Assembly (NCBI GenBank): GCA_021613375.1
Contig: CM038702.1
Span: 27,263,349 to 27,327,348, forward strand
Direction of reading: 5' to 3'
Origin: Megaleporinus macrocephalus
Taxonomy: Eukaryota > Chordata > Actinopteri > Characiformes > Anostomidae
Length of the DNA stretch: 64,000 bases
Numbering within the stretch: position 1 is the stretch's first letter; each line of letters starts with the position of its first letter. This document shows, one piece after another, positions 59,561-64,000 of this stretch. A program made the position numbers and the translations under genes. Under the pieces are notes generated by a model. That model had not been told where the DNA came from. It did not search any database and worked only from the letters and a program-made list of their open reading frames with translations.

Positions 59561-59850
59561 GCTATGAACCCCCCAGCGTCGAGCTTTGGAGCTTTAGGAA
59601 GTGGAGATTATGATCCACTATTTATCACTCAACATCAGCAGCTGACCTCACTAATGCTCTTCCGGCTGAATGCAATCAAATACTCAGAGCAATGCTCCAG
59701 CATCTAGTGTAAAGCTTTTCCAGAAGAGTAGAGGCTGCCACTGCGACGTAGGAGGCGAACTTCCCTTTAATACACTTAATAGAATTTCAGAAGAAATGTT
59801 GTCTACAAACTTTTGGACACATAATGAACGTCCTAAAAACAAAGGGTGAA
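59430..59850 (+). mobile_element. Tc1-derived nonautonomous element
   Basis: The sequence CACCCATTACTGACACAGG, then CTGACCTCACTAATGCTCTT, GCTGAATGCAATCAAATAC, AGCAATGCTCCAGCATCTAG and CCAGAAGAGTAGAGGCTG, then ACAAACTTTTGGACACATAA. The 3' half reads as a decayed Tc1-like transposase C-terminus. It matches a very common fish repeat as I remember it, and the fragment at 4196-4690. Confidence 0.6.
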
Positions 59851-60044
59851 CTGCAGTAACCTCTCCATACACATACACACACACACGTTGGGCTGTTTCC
59901 TGGAGGAAAGAGAGGATGTGTCCTGATGGTGTATCTGCTTATAGAGAGTGATGAATTCAGTCTGAGTCACAATATCAGATTATTCACTAAGAGAGGAGCC
60001 AGTGTGACTCATATAAAACACACTACACTCATCTTCACTTTTCC

Positions 60045-60360
60045 ACTCATCCCACCATCTTCTCTCCTCTCCTACATTCTTCTCTCCTCTCTCCATCCCT
60101 TTCCTCTAATCTTCGCTGCCTTTTCTCTCTTCTCTTTTATTTTTTTACTTCACCTGTGTTCACTTCTCTGAATTACTGCTCTCTATTAATCGCTGCTCTT
60201 CTTTCCTCTATTCTAGTCTTTGCTCTTTTCTTCCTTTTTCTTGTCTTCTATCTGTCCTTCCTAGTAATTTCATCTTTTTTAAAATCTTCTCTTGTCTTCA
60301 CTTCTCCACCTCCATCTATTATGTCGTTCTCTCTTTCCATCTCTCCTCTCCTCTACTTTC
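60045..60360. repeat. Polypyrimidine (CT-rich) tract
   Basis: Imperfect TCTCCTCT/CTTTTCTT sequence with scattered purines. Its frames are low-complexity. Confidence 0.85.
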
Positions 60361-60423
60361 CTCATGCTGGGACGAGTCTCATGCTGTGGTTCACAGATGT
60401 TTCTCCCCTGAGCTGAGCCAAAA

Positions 60424-60426
<3 letters not shown>

Positions 60427-60471
<45 letters not shown>
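60427..60471. repeat. (GT)n microsatellite
   Basis: About 22 GT units. Confidence 0.97.
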
Positions 60472-60473
<2 letters not shown>

Positions 60474-60544
60474 CTGCTGCATGCAGCGCTGGGCTCATGG
60501 CTGAGCTTTTAATCAGAGCCAGAAATACAGACAGAGCCAGGTGC

Positions 60545-60548
<4 letters not shown>

Positions 60549-60583
<35 letters not shown>

Positions 60584-61475
60584 AAAAGAGAGAGGACAGA
60601 GTGAAAGAGAATAGTGAGAGAGAGAAAGGAGTAAAGGTAGAGGGGGAACAAGTAACAGAAGTACAGGAAAGAGTGAAGCCAGTGAAGGAAAGAGTGAAGG
60701 TAGTAGAGGAAAGAGCAAGGGCAGTGGAGGAAAGAGTGAATGACGTAGAGGAAAAAGTGAAGGCAGTGCAAGAAAAAGTGAAGAAGGTAGAGAAAAGAGT
60801 GAAGGCAGTGTCAGAAAGAGTGAAGGTAGTGGAGGAAAGATTAAAGGGGGGGAGAGTGAATGAGGTACAAGAAAGAGCAAAGGTAATGGAGGAAGAATGA
60901 ATGAGGTAAAGTGTGAAGGAATGTATGAAGGTGGTGGAGGAAACAGTGTAGGTGATGGAGGAAAGAGTGAAGGAGGAAAGAGTAAAGGTGGTGGAGGAAA
61001 GCATGAATGAGGTAGATGGAAGAGCAAAGGTGATGGAAGAAAGAGTAAAGGGGGAGGAGGAAAGCATGAATGAGGTAGATGAAAGAGTGAAGGTGATTGA
61101 GGAAAGAGTAAAGGTGGAGGAGAAAAGCATGAATGAGGTAGTGGAAAGAGTAAAGGTGATGGAAGAAAGAGTGAAGGTGGAGGAGGAAAGCATGAATGAG
61201 GTAGAGGAAAGAGTAAAGGTGATGTAAGAAAGAGTAAGGGTGGAGGAGTAAAGCATGAATGAGGTAGAGGAAAGAGTAAAGGTGATGGAAGAAAGAGTAA
61301 GGATGATGGAAGAAAGAGTAAAGGTGGAGGAGTAAAGCATGAATGAGGTAGAGGAAAGAGTAAAGGTGATGGAAGAAAGAGTAAAGGTGGAGGAGAAAAG
61401 CATGAATGAGGTAGAGGAAAGAGTGAAGGTGATGAAAGAAAGAGTAAGGATGGAGGAGGAAAGCATGAATGGTTC
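60549..61475. repeat. (GA)n followed by a 21-bp minisatellite with a 63-bp higher-order unit
   Basis: After a GA run (60549-60580) come 21-bp units of the type GTGGAGGAAAGAGTGAAG plus three bases. From 60990 three units combine into 63 bp marked by GCATGAATGAGGTAG at 61001, 61064, 61127 and 61190. Because 21 is a multiple of three, the plus strand reads heptads such as VEERVKV (frames 60601-60900 and 60952-61227), broken by stops at about 60900 and 61227. The minus strand gives a 317-residue Ser/Thr/Phe frame. No start context, splice site or conserved domain argues for a gene. Minisatellite is the best call. Confidence 0.9.
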
Positions 61476-61479
61476 CCTG

Positions 61480-62600
61480 AAGAGCCTTTAAAGAATCATG
61501 TTTGTAAGTGAGATATGTGAGCTTTAGGAGGAACCCGCAAATTACATTCATCATCTATCTGTTTATCATTTATCATGTTTAGCGTTTATCAAGTTTATTG
61601 TTTATCCAGATACTTCTTTAAGAAGCTAGAGCAGTTATTCTATGGAAAGAACTACTTTTGACTATTTTTGTTTAAGAGTGTAGAGGATTAATTTAAAAAC
61701 TGTGAAGTTGTCATTAGTTGTTTATTGTTTGTTGTTTTGCAGTTTGCTGCTATGTTACTTCCTGAATGTTTCTCTGTTTTCTACTTCCTGTTCATATTGT
61801 GGCATTATACAACAAACAGCTCTCATTGTTAAAAACAGCATGTCTCTGTTTCCCTGTAATTTAGCCTCCGGAACCTTTGATCTAGTACAATACCCAGAGG
61901 CCCCTTAGATTTGAGGATATAAGGCTCAAAGCAAGCGTGTGTTTGTATGTATGTATGTTTTTAAGGCACCTGAGAAAAATCTAAAATGCCAATATTTAGC
62001 ACAATCCAAACAACATCAACAACATTAATACAATAAGCACTGATTCTACGTATGTGTTTATTTAACCATTTCTAACTGTTCCCTCAAGGACGCCCAGCAC
62101 TCAATACCTAGTTCTGCTAATCAATACTTCAAGGAGAAGGTGAAATATGTCGAGGAGAAATACGGAACTGAACCTGTGTTCTTCTAACCAGCTCTCCACA
62201 CCCTGACTGCTTCCCTAAAAACATGTCTTATTTTTGTTTATGTATCTGACATTTAAGCTTTTAAAATCAAAGATAAATATCTGGTTCTTTGTAGTTTTAG
62301 CAGTATAATTAATTTTCATGCTTACTAAGTAGATATAGCCAAACGTTAGAGCTTTAGGAGCTGAACCAAAAAACCTACCACAAACCTTATTGGGGTTTAC
62401 TTTACGTTACTTTAACTTTATAAGTTGATATGGCATAAAACACAGATAATCCTTTATTCCTTTAACTTACTCTTCAAAATGTGATTAATTAAAAAATAGA
62501 GCTCCTTTTTCAGTGTAATTAGGAAGTGATTGTAGAAGTTATTAGTTACATTTTTGTCAGAAATGTAAAAACAGCATCAGCAGCATCACCCTGTGCCATA
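61480..62600. other. AT-rich sequence with one exon candidate
   Basis: Apart from the candidate at 62089-62187 nothing is recognised. The frame 61702-61908 ends ASGTFDLVQYPEAP before a stop and follows a possible acceptor (GTAATTTAG), but resembles nothing I know. Confidence 0.4.
62089..62187 (+). CDS. Candidate terminal exon or retrocopy fragment, unidentified
   Basis: After the acceptor-like TTCTAACTGTTCCCTCAAG a frame of 32 codons runs to a TAA stop. It begins DAQHSIPSSANQ and ends YFKEKVKYVEEKYGTEPVFF. Unlike the other short frames here it has a non-repetitive, protein-like composition with a charged helix-like stretch, and codon use looks ordinary. I cannot name the protein. It could be the last coding exon of a plus-strand gene, a fragment of a processed pseudogene, or chance. 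No upstream exon was identified and no AATAAA signal is seen in the next 200 bp. Confidence 0.35.
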   Translation, partial: DAQHSIPSSANQYFKEKVKYVEEKYGTEPVFF

Positions 62601-62610
62601 TATACACATA

Positions 62611-63844
62611 TAGTGCATCTAGAAGGTATTCACAGCACTTCATTTTTTCCACATTTTCTTATGTTACAGTCTTATTCCAAAATAATGACATAAAAGGGTG
62701 AAAAAGGTTTGTTTGAATTTTTTATTAAAAATAAAAAACATAAAAATTACATGTACATAGGTATTCGCAGCTTTTGCCATTACACTCTAAATTAAGCTCA
62801 GGTGCTCCTGTTTCCTCTGAATATCCTTCAGTTGTTTCGACAACTTAATTGGAGCCTGTTGTAAATCCAGTTTATTGGATATGATTTGGAAAGGCACACA
62901 CCGTCTATATAAGGTCCCAACAAGCCATGAAGTCCAAGGAATTGTCTGTAGACCTCCAAGACAGGACTGTATGGAGGCACAGATCTGGAGAAGGGTATGG
63001 AAAAATTAAAAGAAAAATGAATTAAAGGTTCCAATGACCACAGTGGCCTCAATCATCCGTATAGGGACTTCTGGAAGAAGTTTGGAACCACCAGGACTCT
63101 TCCTAGAGCTGGCCTCCCGCCAATCTGAGTGATCGGGGAAGAAGGGCCTTAGTCAGGGGGGTGACCAAGAACCCAAGGGTCACTGACAGAGCTTCAGTGT
63201 TGCTCTGTGGGGAGGGGAGAACCTTTCAGAAGGATAACCACTTCTGCAGCACTCCACCAATCTGGCCTGTATGATAGAGTGGCCAGACAGAAGCCACTCC
63301 TCAATAAAAGACACAAGACAGCCCACTTGGAGTTTGGCAAAAGGCACCTGAAGGACTCTCAGACCATAAGAAAACATGCTCCAGAGTGCATCTTCCAACA
63401 GGACAACGATCCTTCTGTGAACGTTCTTGAGTGGCCCGGCCAGAGCCTGTACTTGAACCCGACTGAACATCTCTGGAGAGATCTGAAAATGGTTGTGCAC
63501 CAGCACTCAACATCCAACCTGATGGAGATGGAAATGGGAGAAACTCTCCAAAAACAGGTGTGCCAAGCTTGTTGCATCATACTCAAAAAAACTTGAAGCT
63601 GTGATTGCAGCCAAAGGTGCTTCAACAAAGTATTAAGCAAACGCTGTTAATACTTTTGCACATGTGATTTATTTTGTTTTTAATGAATTTGCAAAAAAAT
63701 CTAACAAACTTTTTCACTTTGTCATTATCGGGTATTGTGTGTAAAATTTTAAGAGAAAAAACGAAATTTAATCCATTTTGGAATAGGGCTGTGAATAACA
63801 ATGTGAAAAAAGTGAAGCACTCTCAATACTTTTCAGATGCACTG
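62611..63844 (+). mobile_element. Tc1-like DNA transposon, internally deleted copy
   Basis: The ends are inverted repeats: AGTGCATCTAGAAGGTATTC at the left and GAATACTTTTCAGATGCACTG-type sequence at the right (RC CAGTGCATCTGAAAAGTATT). Each is followed inward by a (T)CACTTT(TTC)CACAT and ATTCCAAAATPu-type stretch. TA lies outside the left end and CA outside the right, fitting a decayed TA target duplication. At 1,234 bp it is shorter than the usual roughly 1.6 kb of this fish family. It is dead because the transposase is disrupted (see 62927-63636). Confidence 0.93.
62927..63636 (+). pseudogene. Tc1-like transposase pseudogene
   Basis: The start ATG gives MKSKELSVDLQDR, the N-terminal helix-turn-helix region of fish Tc1-like transposases. 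A stop follows within 30 codons. RTLPRAGLPP-like and GLYDRVARQKPLL mark the second DNA-binding half (open frame from 63207). The catalytic region is deleted twice: after DSQTIRK the block with the first Asp is missing and the frame jumps to CIFQQDNDP (second Asp). The next dozen residues (the KHTA block) are also missing before NVLEWP. NPTEHLWRDLK holds the last catalytic Glu. The C-terminus VIAAKGAST-like lies in another frame and ends at TAA 63634-63636. The full-length family protein is about 340 residues, so this copy is inactive. Confidence 0.92.
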
Positions 63845-64000
63845 CATATATCTTGGGACACAGGTTGCACCATGTGCACCAATGTTAGCTTAACCCCAGG
63901 AGGGGTGAGCTGAAATAAGCACTACTGTTATTGAGTTATTTATTGGTTTTCATTTACACTTATAGCTAACCTGAAGGCCAAGCTCTTATAGTCTTGGTTT

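Noticed and set aside
60513..61554. Minus-strand frames of 317, 237 and 172 residues
   Set aside because: They translate the 21/63-bp minisatellite in three frames at once, which indicates lack of stops in the unit rather than selection.

Overview
This is a stretch of animal nuclear DNA, almost certainly from a teleost fish. It is AT-rich, very gene-poor, full of CA/GA/GATA microsatellites, minisatellites and short inverted-repeat DNA transposons, and it carries a Tc1-like element of a type widespread in fish. I see no bacterial or viral gene organisation, no rRNA or tRNA gene and no CRISPR array. Nearly all of the longer open frames are translations of simple repeats.

The one gene I recognise is on the minus strand at the left end. 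Exons at 9056-9173 and 3083-3135 have good splice sites and compatible phases. Together they encode 57 residues of the N-terminal calponin-homology (CH) domain of a neuron navigator (NAV2/NAV3; NAV1 lacks this domain). The remaining CH exons lie beyond position 1. The rest of the window is therefore probably the intron(s) and/or 5' flank upstream of the CH exons. A second, weaker coding candidate on the plus strand (62089-62187) looks like a terminal exon of an unidentified gene or a retrocopy.

Layout: 0-9 kb, last exons plus a degenerate 22-bp repeat, DNA-transposon remnants, a 25-bp minisatellite and a decayed Ty3/gypsy pol relic. 9-19 kb, GA/GATA/CA/TA microsatellites, two copies of a 73-bp satellite and otherwise mostly unique sequence. 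19.3-24.5 kb, a 5-kb minisatellite with a 100-bp higher-order unit, then a degenerate relative (25.7-26.7 kb) interrupted by a hAT-type MITE with a perfect 8-bp target duplication. 27-36 kb, mostly unique sequence, a second small hAT-type MITE and a 20-bp minisatellite that is the reverse complement of the 19-24 kb motif. 36-47 kb, polypurine tracts, a 132-bp repeat, a MITE and a 16-copy array of the 73-bp satellite. 47-56 kb, GAA/GAT tracts, CA plus telomere-like composites and further MITEs. 56-60 kb, a 3-kb imperfect palindrome built of fish DNA-transposon derivatives. 60-64 kb, a 21/63-bp heptad-coding minisatellite and a Tc1-like element with internal deletions.

I found no novel multi-gene system. 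The most interesting structure is repeat biology: sequence families shared between arrays many kilobases apart, and a four-copy MITE family. All similarities were judged by eye; no search was run.
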